Assembly: GCA_004194705.1 (NCBI GenBank)
Contig: SADC01001184.1
Coordinates: 1,054,001 to 1,118,000, forward strand
Direction of reading: 5' to 3'
Source: Ditylenchus dipsaci
Taxonomy: Eukaryota; Nematoda; Chromadorea; Rhabditida; Anguinidae
DNA: 64,000 bases
Part shown: positions 54,901 through 64,000 of the stretch, one piece after another
How the letters are laid out: each line of letters begins with the position of its first letter
Numbering within the stretch: the stretch's first letter is position 1
The notes under the pieces: model-generated
The model's input: the letters and a program-made list of their open reading frames with translations, nothing else
The model's database searches: none
What the model was told of the DNA's origin: nothing
Translations under genes and position numbers: made by a program

Positions 54901-57900
54901 TTTTGAAAAAAGTTGATGGGGGGGGGGGGGGTATATCCAAATAGGGTCGATTTTTTTCTCTAAATATTTGTGCCTCAAAAAGTGTAGTTTCGATAAAAGT
55001 AAGGAATGCTATTTCATTTAGCTATCGCTTATTATTTGCAGCTACAGTTACTTGCTAGAAGACAAAAAATAAAACATGCCTCAAAATTACGGTCAATTAG
55101 CCAGTTTAGTTCAAAATCATCATCATCTTCTCCTAGAATGAAAGATTAGAAAGATTAAAATATAAGATTAAAAAATTGCAAAGTCATAGCACACCAAAAG
55201 GGTTAAGTAGAGCCTAGAACCAAAAAATAGTAACTTTTCCTTTTTAAATAAAAAAATGATTTTATACCTCAGCCACCTTCATCCAACCCATGTAAAAAAT
55301 AAACTAAAATGAAGGGTTCAGAACATACTCAAGAAAACAACAATTACTTGGATAATAGTCATCACTGGAAAGTACAAATCAATCTGAATTTTATGACAAA
55401 TATGATTTATTGATTTTTATTATAAGAAACCAGTGGAACATATTCGGTAGATGGTGCATTAATCAATATTTGTCTAAACGAAATTAACTTGAGTAGAGCG
55501 GAAAAATTGAAAAAAAATATCACCTGCCCAAAAGTGCAATTACGAAATATAGGCGCACAGTAAGGCAGACAACAACAGTGTATAGCAATGGAATGGGTTG
55601 AAAATCATAAGTTAAAAGTGTAGTAATTTGAGCTCGGAATTCTAAGATTCGCTAAAATATTTTTAATAGCGACACACTACCAGAAGGTATGGTTGCCGGC
55701 TGTTTTTTTTCCGGAAATTTTCTCAATTAAAATTTCTTTGGCCACAGTTTTATCAATAAGGCTCACGGTTCTCGAATAACGACACAAATTTGCAATTGCA
55801 CTACATCTTGATTTAAGGGTCCTCCATGAGACCAATCCCCTTAAATTGAAGTGGCCAGTAAATCGAGTGCAGATGTTTTACTGTATCATAAATTAAAAAA
55901 TTCTAACATATAAATTGACTAGTTGTAAAATATTCTCTTTTTGTAGCAAAAAAGAAATAAAATAGCCGATTCAGAGTTTTTCTAGAATAGTTGGCTATCT
56001 TCCGGCTATATAGCCGTTTTGCCTGACAAACAGTAATAAATACCTTGAACAGATCTGAAATCACAAATATTAAAAAAATGAAGTTAGTTTAACCTACACA
56101 TATAGTCCTTTGGCTCACTTTTAGAGAGTGCTACCCAGGCTGCCGAACTTGCCTTTTTTTAAAGGCTTTTCTTTTTTCGACGGCTGGCCTTTCTTCTTAT
56201 GCTGAGAAAGAAAAGCAATATGCTCCAAAAAAATTTTATACTTTAATATTTTCGAAAACTAAAAGTGCCATTTTTCTGTGATTTTTTTTTCAAATTTTCT
56301 GAACAAAAGCCTTTTTTTGAAGGGTGCTGCCTTTTTCCAAAATTTCGATTGGGATCCCTGGTGCTACCTCTAATAAGTCCGTCTAAGGGGCGTTTGTTAG
56401 AGCGGGGCGACTATTGAAGCAGGTGCGCCTATTATAAATGAATGAAAAAATGAGTCAAATGGCCACTAATTAAAGGTTTGAATGTACATTAACCCCCACC
56501 TTGGACTGCATGATCATTGCTGACGCGAGACTCGTTCTTAGCTAAATAATCCAACAAATATAATAATTTAAACAAAAAATCTACCTTGTCTCACTAGGTT
56601 CATAGCCCACCTTATGGGAGTATAGCTAGAAATTATAAACTCACGCAAAATGACAAAACTTTACTGACTAATTTTTGTAGACAGTAGGTGTGTTGAGGTA
56701 ATCTTCCAATTCGTCTCTTGTTAAATAGCCTAAACTTCAAAATAAGATAGCTCAACCAAAAGATTATCTACACCTGACGGTACTAAAGTTTCAGGGGTAG
56801 GAAATCTGTCTCGAATGGCTGAAGAAATATCTCGGAAGACTAGCACCTTTAATTTAGGCACGTTTTAAATCTAATTTTCCATCTTCAAAAAAAACCTGGT
56901 AAAAAAGAAGATAGCGAATGATGTTGCGCCTGTACATCCCTATAACAAAAAATCATCAAATGCAACTTTTAAAAATCCATTTGCCTATATTCTCAATTTT
57001 TGCAAATACTCGCAAATGGTAGGCCGAAAATTCAGACAGAAAGCTAAAATTCCACCAGATTTTTTCTTTTCAAGATTCTACTCAGATTCTACTGAACTTT
57101 TAACTGTTAAACTAATAAAAACTTTAAATAAAAAAATTTAAGTTTGAATTTTCTTTAGTTAGTCTACTTCTAAATTCTTATTAGTATACAAAGAATAACT
57201 TCTAAATAAACCGTCAAGCATTTTTAAACAAAATACTTACGACTTTTATCGTCAGCGCCTGAAAAATCTGCTCTTAAAGGATTATGCTCGCCACCGATGG
57301 GAATTTTCGAAAGGCGGGTACCATGTCAATTCAAAATTTTTTGAGCACTTTCTTGTGATAATAAGAAATAAAAAACACTGGCGCAGTGGTAAGGCGGCGG
57401 CGGAGCGTGAAAGTTTGTTAGGGATACGATTCCGATTGATAGAAATATATTTCATTGAGTTTTACTAAAATGCGACATTTTAATTCTTGTTTGAATTTCA
57501 ATGGTATCCGCCTTACAAAATATTCGCATCGGCGACGAGCATGCCCCTTTAAAGAACCATGGTTTTGTGCGCAGCGGTTGTCCCCGCCAATTCAAATTTT
57601 TTCCTGAATCATTGAACCTCTGTACGGATTTTACAACATAGTTTCTAACAAAACTCTACCTAAAATTAAATTCTAGGCCTGGTTTTGTTAGAAACCAAGT
57701 TGAAAAATCCGTACAAAACTTCAATGATTAGGAAAAAATTTAAATTGGCGGGAACAAACGCTGCGAACAAAACCATGGTCCTTTAATTTAAAAAATCAAC
57801 GGCATTACCCGAAATATAGGAAACGACATAAAGTGCAGGTCTAAATAATAAACTTGTTTTTTTATAATTTCTAGATAATAACAAAATTAAAGAAATGTAT

Positions 57901-59097
57901 CAAGTAATGGAAACATACGCATCAATCCATCCACTAAATTTCTTGGTGAATCATTGCCGTGCACGTTCAAATTTATGAGATTTAGTTTTGGAATCCAAAT
58001 TTACTTGCCAACAAAATTATTGGCAGCTTCTTTTCTCTCCTATTTTTTACATTTTTACACAAAATTGTGTTCAAGCAAAATTTATTAAATTAAAAAAGGT
58101 TTTATTAATACGGGAAAAATGATAGTTTTCGATTTACAAAATCTCACTTACATATTTTGCCACATGTGCCACCACCTACTGACCACCTAAAACAGCATTC
58201 ATGGATAACAGCACATTGTAAGTATACAAAACCTACTAGATTCACAAAGAATCCTAACAAGAAAGTTAGGGGAATAAAGTCAGAATATTTGTAGAAAAAG
58301 CAACATAGCCTTAAAGAGGGCGAATTTTTGGTGGGAGGGGGGGCTACATTTTATATTGCGAATGATTTTAATTAACCAATTTATTTAACTTTTATTAAGT
58401 CGCAAGTTCAATTCTGTTCCGGAAACCATATTTTTATAAAACTTTTTGCCTTATTAGTTTTCATTTAGTGATTAGTTTTCACTTAGTGATGACTACTAGT
58501 TCTCTGAAAAAATATATCGATGGCTGAGAATAAGCTTGCGGTTGTGGACAAAATTATGCCAAAACTTGTGATATTAGAGTACCGTATTTACTCTAATAGT
58601 AGCCCCGGGGCTACTAATTTTCAACCACCGTCTTTGGAGGGGCTACTATTAGAGGGGGGCAAAATCGGCCTTAATGGGCCGATTTTCAGGGGGGCTACTA
58701 TTTTTCAACCCTCCTCCTAGGGGGCTACTATTAGAGTATATACGGTAAGTGCAATTGGAATTAAAAAGTTAAATTTGTCAATTAAGAATATTCGCAATAT
58801 AAATTGTACTCTCCCTTTCGAAAATAAAAATGAATTTTAAAAATAATAATAAAAGCAAAAAAATGCACCTTTCAAAGAACCTGAATAAGCTAAGGTCAGT
58901 CTTACTTACCATATTAGAAAGTCGAGTTACCTTTGTTGGTCATCAGCCATCAAGCATCTATAGGTCAAATTGAATGTGAAATATATGAGCAACCATAAAG
59001 CTAGTTCTTTGTAGACTGCTTTCCAAACAGAACCTCTGTAAATTTTTAAAACCCGTGTTTTAAAGGCAAATTTAACCAAATTTGTTACTACTTCCAT
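51938..59097 (-). CDS. bestrophin-family calcium-activated anion channel
   Basis: Core exons, all in phase: 59097-58931, 58880-58869 (12 nt), 58309-58237, 58186-58152, 57933-57919, 57840-57809, 57258-57241, 56939-56896, 56846-56774, 56729-56669, 56625-56585, 56541-56500, 56054-56044 (11 nt), 55651-55524, 55473-55431, 55383-55348, 55303-55268, 55213-55195, 55132 to about 55076, then 53156 or 53160 to about 53010. Landmarks: RGSVWKAVYKEL, FIPLTFLLGFFVNLVVSRWW (neck Ile and two Phe as in vertebrate bestrophins), YRRNIIRYLLFYQVLVFRDI, RDRFPTPETLV, YDFQPIPLLYT, FIFYMGWMKVAEALLNPFGE and EDDDDFELNWLIDRNF, the acidic Ca2+ clasp, then YDKPLVKDKHWNN. Bestrophins are pentameric Ca2+-gated chloride channels (family knowledge). 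The C-terminal tail is uncertain: candidates are exons near 52860-52770 and 52212-51938 (EVGPEDNYVFTRSSSN ... NNFERH). Large introns hold transposons. Confidence 0.93.
53388..54945. mobile_element. 1.55-kb long inverted repeat in a bestrophin intron
   Basis: Outer ends TTGGATATAACAGCCGCCCC and the complementary run of G then TATATCCAA. Arms share AATACCCTATATCGACC, GAGGAGATAACTTCATAT and AATTTAAATTGGCGCCTTTT with complements. Hairpin-repeat copies 4 and 5 (53965-54100 and 54590-54700) lie in the two arms in opposite orientation. Confidence 0.75.
57274..57552. mobile_element. TTAA-flanked MITE in bestrophin intron 6
   Basis: TTAAAGGATTATGCTCGCC at the left and GGCGACGAGCATGCCCCTTTAA at the right. 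The arms share CACCGATGGGAATTTTCG-type sequence. It shares its right TTAA with the next element. Confidence 0.7.
57549..57786. mobile_element. TTAA-flanked MITE, second in tandem in bestrophin intron 6
   Basis: Starts TTTAAAGAACCATGGTTTTG and ends CAAAACCATGGTCCTTTAA, with inner CGCTGCG/CGCAGCG and the same central palindrome (CTGTACGGATTTT ... AAAATCCGTAC) as the 7089 and 17583 copies although the outer arms differ. Confidence 0.75.
58580..58747. mobile_element. short TACCGTA...TACGGTA element in bestrophin intron 2
   Basis: Left TACCGTATTTACTCTAATAG, right CTATTAGAGTATATACGGTA, with GGGGCTACTATTAGAGG units repeated inside, matching the layout of the 4862-5655 element with a different spacer word (CTACTAATT for CTAAATTT). 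Confidence 0.75.
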
Positions 59098-59533
59098 CTG
59101 AAAAACAAGCGAATAAATGATGAGATCCCAGTGTCTGTTACTAAAAATAATTTGTTAGTAATTTTTACAAAATTTTCTCAGTTTTTATGGGCCATACTTT
59201 TTTGCGGCTAGAACACTTTTTACGACTAGTTTCTTATTTATGATGGAAGAGCGGTTTTTTTTGCTGCTTCGGTACTTTTATCTAACAACCACATCAGCAA
59301 CTGCGCCGATGTTTTTTAGGGTCTTTTCCGAAAAATTACCAATTTACTTTTTAGGCCAGAACTGGGCTCAAAATTTTCGCCAAAATAATTGGCTGATGTT
59401 TCAAAACCTCCTTTCAAGCTAAAAGTTAAACTTAATTCAATCAGTATCAAACGAGTCAAAAAGTTTGGGGACTTAGTTGAATATTAAATATTTTGATTAA
59501 CATAAATTTAAATTTCTTACATTAAAATACTTA

Positions 59534-62089
59534 TGGCTCATTCACGTTCTTCGTGTTCGAGTTTGGAATTTTGGCTAAGTGAACACCTCTGATCCGAACT
59601 CGAACTCGAACTCGAAGGTGTTCACGTACTTCGAGTTCAAGTGCCAGGCATGGTTGTCAAAATAGATAAAATTGATAAAATTCGATAAAATTCAAACGAG
59701 AATTATTTTTTTGAATTCGATAAAAATCGATAAAAAAATCGATAAAATTTTTATCGAATTTTTTATCGATTTTTATCGAATTTTTCTGTTGGTCATTCTA
59801 CCACGTTTTGTGATCTGTTAGGCCGATTTTTCACGTTTAGCCCGAAAATGGTCTCTGTTTTGCAGTATCCATAGGATTATTATACATCTTTTAGCTATTC
59901 CAAGCATGAGTGATACGCCCACACCTAAAAGAACTAGACGAACGAAGGTATAAAATTAGTGTTTTATTATCCCATTTTAGTAACACTGCGTTTAGGAATC
60001 GTTTGATGAAGAGCATAATGAAATAGCCGTGTGCAAAAGCATGGAGTTCGGGAGCCGATCCGACGCCCTGCTGGAGGATGGTAAGCATAGTGGTCAAGTT
60101 GTCTGCAAGGATGTCCAATGCCGTGCAATACTCAACAAGTCTGGCACAACGGTTCAAGGTATGATATTTTTAGCCTTTTCAAGTATTTTACATGGGTTTT
60201 TCTTAATTATATACAAAATTCACATCGGCAATCAATGCAGTCACTGCATACCACCTGACAAAGTCACCAACAAATTTAGCACCAAACTCAAGGTGTAGCC
60301 AAACACAAACATTTTAATTTTTTGGAAATTCTGGACTTTGCCGGGTTGTATATGGTGGAAGTGCCACTTTCTATGTGCCTTCGTGCTCCATACACAAGAC
60401 AGTATGGCTAGGCCTGTGTAACATAACTGTCGGAGTACGTTAACTTCATGTAAGAGGCTGCCTAGCGAAAGTGGTTATAAGCCATATACTTTTTACCATC
60501 ATCTTCTGCTGGATTTATATCATCAATTTTCAGGTACAATGGATCATTCAGGTATCTTATTCTAATTTAGTCAGATTTTTTTTGCTTTCAGCTTATGAAC
60601 TTATGGGTCAGTAATTCAGCTCATGAACGGCGTTCGCTCTTATACCTGATACCTAAATCGTTCAGTAATTGGATTCATTATCTCTAGGACAGTAATTGTT
60701 AGCTCTAAACTTAAAGCTTCAGAAATCTACTCAGATAATAATCGGATGGTCCGCTGCTGTCTTTTTATCGACTAACTTTGTTTTAGTGTCCCATAAAATG
60801 ACTGATGTAACGACTATTTGAGCATCACATAGCAAGACATGAATTAAGATACAAGAGCGAACGGTCGTTTATGAGCTGAACCACTGATCTATAAAGCACA
60901 ACAAAATGAGCTGAAAGTTCAAGAGCTGAAAGCAAAATAAAATCTGACTAAATTAGAATAAGATACCTGAATGATCCATTGTACCTGAAAATTAATGATA
61001 TAAATCCAGCAGAAGATGATGGTAAAAAGTATATGGCTTATAACCACTTTCGCTAGGCAGCCTCTTGCATGAAGTTGACGTGCTCCGACAGTTATGTTAC
61101 ACAGGCCTAGCCATACTGTCTTGTGTATGGAGCACGAAGGCACATAGAAAGTGACACTTCCACCACATACAACCCGACAAAGTCCAGAGTTTCCAAAAGA
61201 TTAAAATGTACGCGTTTGGCTACACATTGAAATTGGTGCTAAATTTGTTGGTGACTTTGTCAGGTGGCATGTAGTCACAGTGTATACCCAGACAAGTTAA
61301 ATTTGTTCACGAAAGCATGAGTTACCTGACTGGAGAACCTAAAGCACGAGTAAATACTATCGCCCTCGAGTCACAAAGCTGTAAAAGTAAAGAAAAGTTA
61401 GAGCCCACCCGCATGCATACGTCCATTCAGCTAGTTCATGTCCTTTGCAGTCTTGATGGCTCAGCTGATGCTCCTTTCCAACTTGAATCATTGAAATTTA
61501 CCTGATAATAAATAAATTCCTACCTTTTATCGTCTAGTTCTTTTTGGTGTAGGCTTGTCAATCATGCTTGGAATAGCTAAAAGATGTATAATAATGCTAT
61601 AGGTACGACAACGGAGGCTATATTTGTGCTCAGCGCAAAAAATCGGCCTAACAGGTGACAAAATGTGGTTGAGTAACCAATAGAAAATTCGATAAAATTC
61701 GATAAAAAATTCGATAAAAATTTTATCGAATTTTTTATCGAATTTTATCGAATTCAGAAACATGCATAACGCCATAAATTTTATCGAATTTTATCAATTT
61801 TATCTATTTTGACAACCATGGTGCCAGGTCGAAATTGAAGGTGTTCATGTGTATAACTTTGACTCTTTCTTTGGCAAACCCCCAGAAACCAACTTTTAGT
61901 GGACTTTGGCCACTGTGGGGTGGGGTTCGGAGTGATCCAAAAATAAATAACTTCAAGTCCGATCTCGAACACGAAGCACGTGAACACCTTTGAGTTCGAG
62001 TTAGAGTTCGGATCTTTGGCTACGTGAACGCTTTTGGTCTGAACTCCAACTTGAAGTCGAAATCGAACTTGAAGTACGTGAATGAGCCA
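59534..62089. mobile_element. 2.5-kb giant imperfect palindrome, foldback-type
   Basis: The ends TGGCTCATTCACGT and ACGTGAATGAGCCA are followed by TTCGAGTTCGAGTT-type tandem units, then a GATAAAATTCGATAAAATT array, then sequence mirrored over the whole arm: CACCTAAAAGAACTAGACGA against its relative near 61545, the 60300-60600 block against 61210-60910. The centre is near 60750. The arms are about 90 percent alike by eye except for indels. A small spliced reading frame is present in the left arm. Confidence 0.75.
59907..60168 (+). CDS. small ORF carried by the giant palindrome, function unknown
   Basis: From ATG at 59907 the sequence reads MSDTPTPKRTRRTK, then a GTATAAAA donor and an acceptor at about 59995, then ESFDEEHNEIAVCKSMEFGS and KHSGQVVCKDVQCRAILNKS. 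The mirrored arm keeps a decayed start (MIDKPTPKRTRR) but not the rest. I recognise no domain; the basic start and Cys-rich middle could be a DNA-binding piece of a lost transposase. The 3' end is not defined. Confidence 0.35.
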
Positions 62090-63435
62090 CTATACATAGT
62101 TAATACATAGTTAGAAAATTTCATCTAAAAACCATTTAAGCTACCTTTAGTGTTGTAAGAAACTGTCATTTTAGCTTTCGGAAAGCTGTATTTTATGACA
62201 AACTAGATGGTTTAGAAAGTCAAATCGAATAGATATTTTCTGAAAACCTGAACTTTGAATATTTTGTACAAAAAACAACAATAAAAATGATCAGAAAATA
62301 ATGAAGAAAAATATGTAAAAGAATCGTCTTGAAGAAATAACTAGACAACGTCGTCCATTAATATTCAGCGATGACTACTACCGCGATAAAGCTGAACAAA
62401 ATGAATATTGATATATTTGGGCAGCAGGGCTTGTATCATTTATTCGGCCACACCTACACTGAAAACATGCTTTGTACAATAACACAAGCAAATAAACAGA
62501 AGTTTGACAACCAAATTGGTTCATTTGAGAAAATTCAACAACTTTCAATTTGTATGCCTTGAACTCTAATCAAACAACACACTAACTTCCGTTATAACAA
62601 ATACGGCTAGCAGCAAAATGTTTTTGTATGAGCAGCAAGCGTCACTGGCAACGAGTCGTTAAAAGATACGTTTATTGTGATAACAATGGTAATTATGCAT
62701 TATAAATTTTGATGACCTCATTTAAATTATTGAAACATTTTTCAATAAATACAGTTGCTTTATGAGGTTAAAAAATTGAGGAATTGATAAAATTGCAAGC
62801 CTAAAATTTTGCAATGAAAATGTCAATATCGGGTTGAATATAAAGTTCACCTTAAATTTCCAAAATGAAATTACTTCAGCTGAAAATAAAATTTTGCGGA
62901 ATATTTAGCATTTTATAAGTCATTGATTTTAAAAATGCTCAATAAATTAGTTAAATAATAAAAAAAGAATTCCGATGAATGTGTCTTTTTATTGTCTAGC
63001 TGATGCTTTTGTGCTGCATCAATTCCGCTTTTTTTTTGCAAAAAAAAAGATTCAGGATAAAAATAGACTTTCGACATTTTGTAAAAAAAAATGCCTTTTT
63101 GTATTGTCTTATTTCTGCAGCTTTTAATAATAAATTAAAAGCTTTTGGTCATTTATTTCGTACTGAGATTTCTCGCTGCGAAAAAAGTTGTATTGATTTA
63201 TTGTCAAAGCATCCGAAAAAAACAAAGAATAAATAAAGTTACCTATAAAACTCCAGGGCTATTTTCGGAGTAGCTTGAAATATTTATTGTTATTGTAAAC
63301 TAGGGACTGCAGGCGCCTATCGGCGCCTATGTTGTTCGGGAACATTAGTTGTTCATGTACATTAGTAGTTCGGGTAGATTTATCTTTCGAGTGCGTTAAT
63401 GGTTAGGGTAGATCATCCACCCTACCTGTTGACTA
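62090..63435. other. no gene recognised
   Basis: AT-rich sequence. Two short plus-strand ORFs (62371-62562 and 63003-63236) lack any recognisable motif or splice partner. No palindromic element was seen. Confidence 0.4.
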
Positions 63436-63727
63436 AGCTACTCTACCTCGCCTACCCTTGCCCATCCTCGCCCATTCTCACCTGCTCTTGCCCATTCTCG
63501 CCTATCCTCGTCTACCCTTGCCCATCCTCGCCTATCCTCGCCTACCCTCGCCTATCCTCGCCTACCCTTGCCCCTCGCCTCTCCTCGCCTACCCTCGCCC
63601 ATCCTCGCCTACTCGCCCATCCTCGTCCATTCTCACCTGCTCTTGCCCATACTCGCCTACCCTTGCCCATCCTCGCCTATCCTCGCCTACCCTCGCTTAT
63701 CCTCGCTTATCCTCGCCTACCCTTGAA
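63436..63727. repeat. minisatellite of CTCGCCTATC / CTTGCCCATC units
   Basis: More than twenty degenerate decamer to dodecamer units: CTCGCCTATC, CTCGCCTACC, CTTGCCCATC and CTCGCCCATC. One strand is strongly C-rich and the other purine-rich. Two long Pro/Leu/Ser-rich ORFs across it are artefacts of the repeat. Confidence 0.9.
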
Positions 63728-64000
63728 ATCCACCATCTTCGATTTGGAGGGCAAGGAAAATTTTTTTTAGAAGCAACTTTGATTATACCTGTTTGTGCTT
63801 AAAAGAATGCCAAGATGTTTTACTTGAAGGTTCCGCAGAGATATCTGACATTAATTGGCAAAAACTGGCCAAAAAGTGGGTTTAAACCCGAAAATCCACC
63901 TTAAATCCAGGCCAAAATCGACCATCACCAATTTGGAGGGCAAAAAAATTTTTTTTAGAAGCAACTTCAATTATACGTGTTTGTGCTTAAAAGAAAGCTA
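63728..64000. repeat. tandem repeat of about 188 bp, runs off the window
   Basis: TTTGGAGGGCAAGGAAAA followed by TTTAGAAGCAACTTTGATTA and GTTTGTGCTTAAAAGAA at 63740-63815 recurs with few changes at 63928-64000, a period near 188 bp. Only one and a half units are inside the window, so the array probably continues to the right. Confidence 0.7.

Noticed and set aside
56669..56729. Frameshift in bestrophin exon 10
   Set aside because: A GTCAGT donor two bases into the apparent stop codon gives YKNYYTPIRW with correct phase and length, so no base is missing.
57241..57300. A separate small gene in 56900-57300
   Set aside because: The 18-nt and 44-nt blocks are in-phase bestrophin exons.
63399..63802. 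Two overlapping ORFs of 114-123 codons rich in Pro, Leu and Ser
   Set aside because: They run through the CTCGCCTATC minisatellite; the open frames in two registers follow from the repeat composition.
1..64000. tRNA, rRNA or other standard RNA genes
   Set aside because: I found no cloverleaf or rRNA-like stretch; the only hints are B-box-like words inside transposon ends.

Overview
This is eukaryotic, and specifically animal, nuclear DNA. Genes are split by many short GT-AG introns (often 40-60 nt). The recognisable proteins are metazoan: a rhodopsin-type peptide GPCR, the SREBP chaperone SCAP, a bestrophin chloride channel, a hillarin-like LIM protein, CFAP20, PPIL2, FAM50/XAP5 and eIF2B-gamma. 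The DNA is AT-rich with G/C homopolymer runs, and half or more of it is inverted-repeat transposon debris. An invertebrate (protostome-like) source fits best; I cannot name the species from sequence alone.

Layout: a possible membrane-protein gene on the minus strand (1000-2269, unidentified); peptide GPCR on plus (2964-9305); FAM50 on minus (10484-12248), separated by a foldback-type element from CFAP20 on plus (13548-14555); about 6 kb of repeats; EIF2B3 on plus (20842-25381), whose seventh intron holds a 2.6-kb TA-flanked element; PPIL2 on minus (25521-28567), tail to tail with EIF2B3; SCAP on plus (28843-38028), head to head with PPIL2 only 275 bp away; a small LIM protein on minus (38615-39516); a mariner-like deletion derivative (39780-40551); a KH-domain/RING protein on minus (42972-46346, 5' end not found); repeats; a bestrophin on minus (51938-59097); a 2.5-kb giant palindrome (59534-62089); and a minisatellite plus tandem repeat at the right edge.

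The genes are unrelated housekeeping, signalling and ciliary functions, not one pathway. PPIL2 and FAM50 are spliceosome-associated, EIF2B3 is translation initiation, SCAP is sterol sensing, bestrophin is anion conductance.

Two things stand out. First, exon architecture: conserved proteins can only be read through if microexons of 8-21 nt (bestrophin 11, 12, 15, 18 and 19 nt; SCAP 10 nt; CFAP20 13 nt) and GC-AG introns are accepted. Second, the repeats: many small families of non-autonomous palindromic elements (TTAA-flanked, TA-flanked, hAT-like with 8-bp duplications, a TACCGTA...TACGGTA family), and several unrelated elements whose inverted arms are built from short tandem repeats, the design of foldback transposons. 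Most introns longer than about 200 nt owe their length to such an insertion. Some exons of EIF2B3, FAM50, PPIL2 and the KH/RING gene carry apparent single-base frame breaks, mostly in short homopolymers, best explained as sequence errors.
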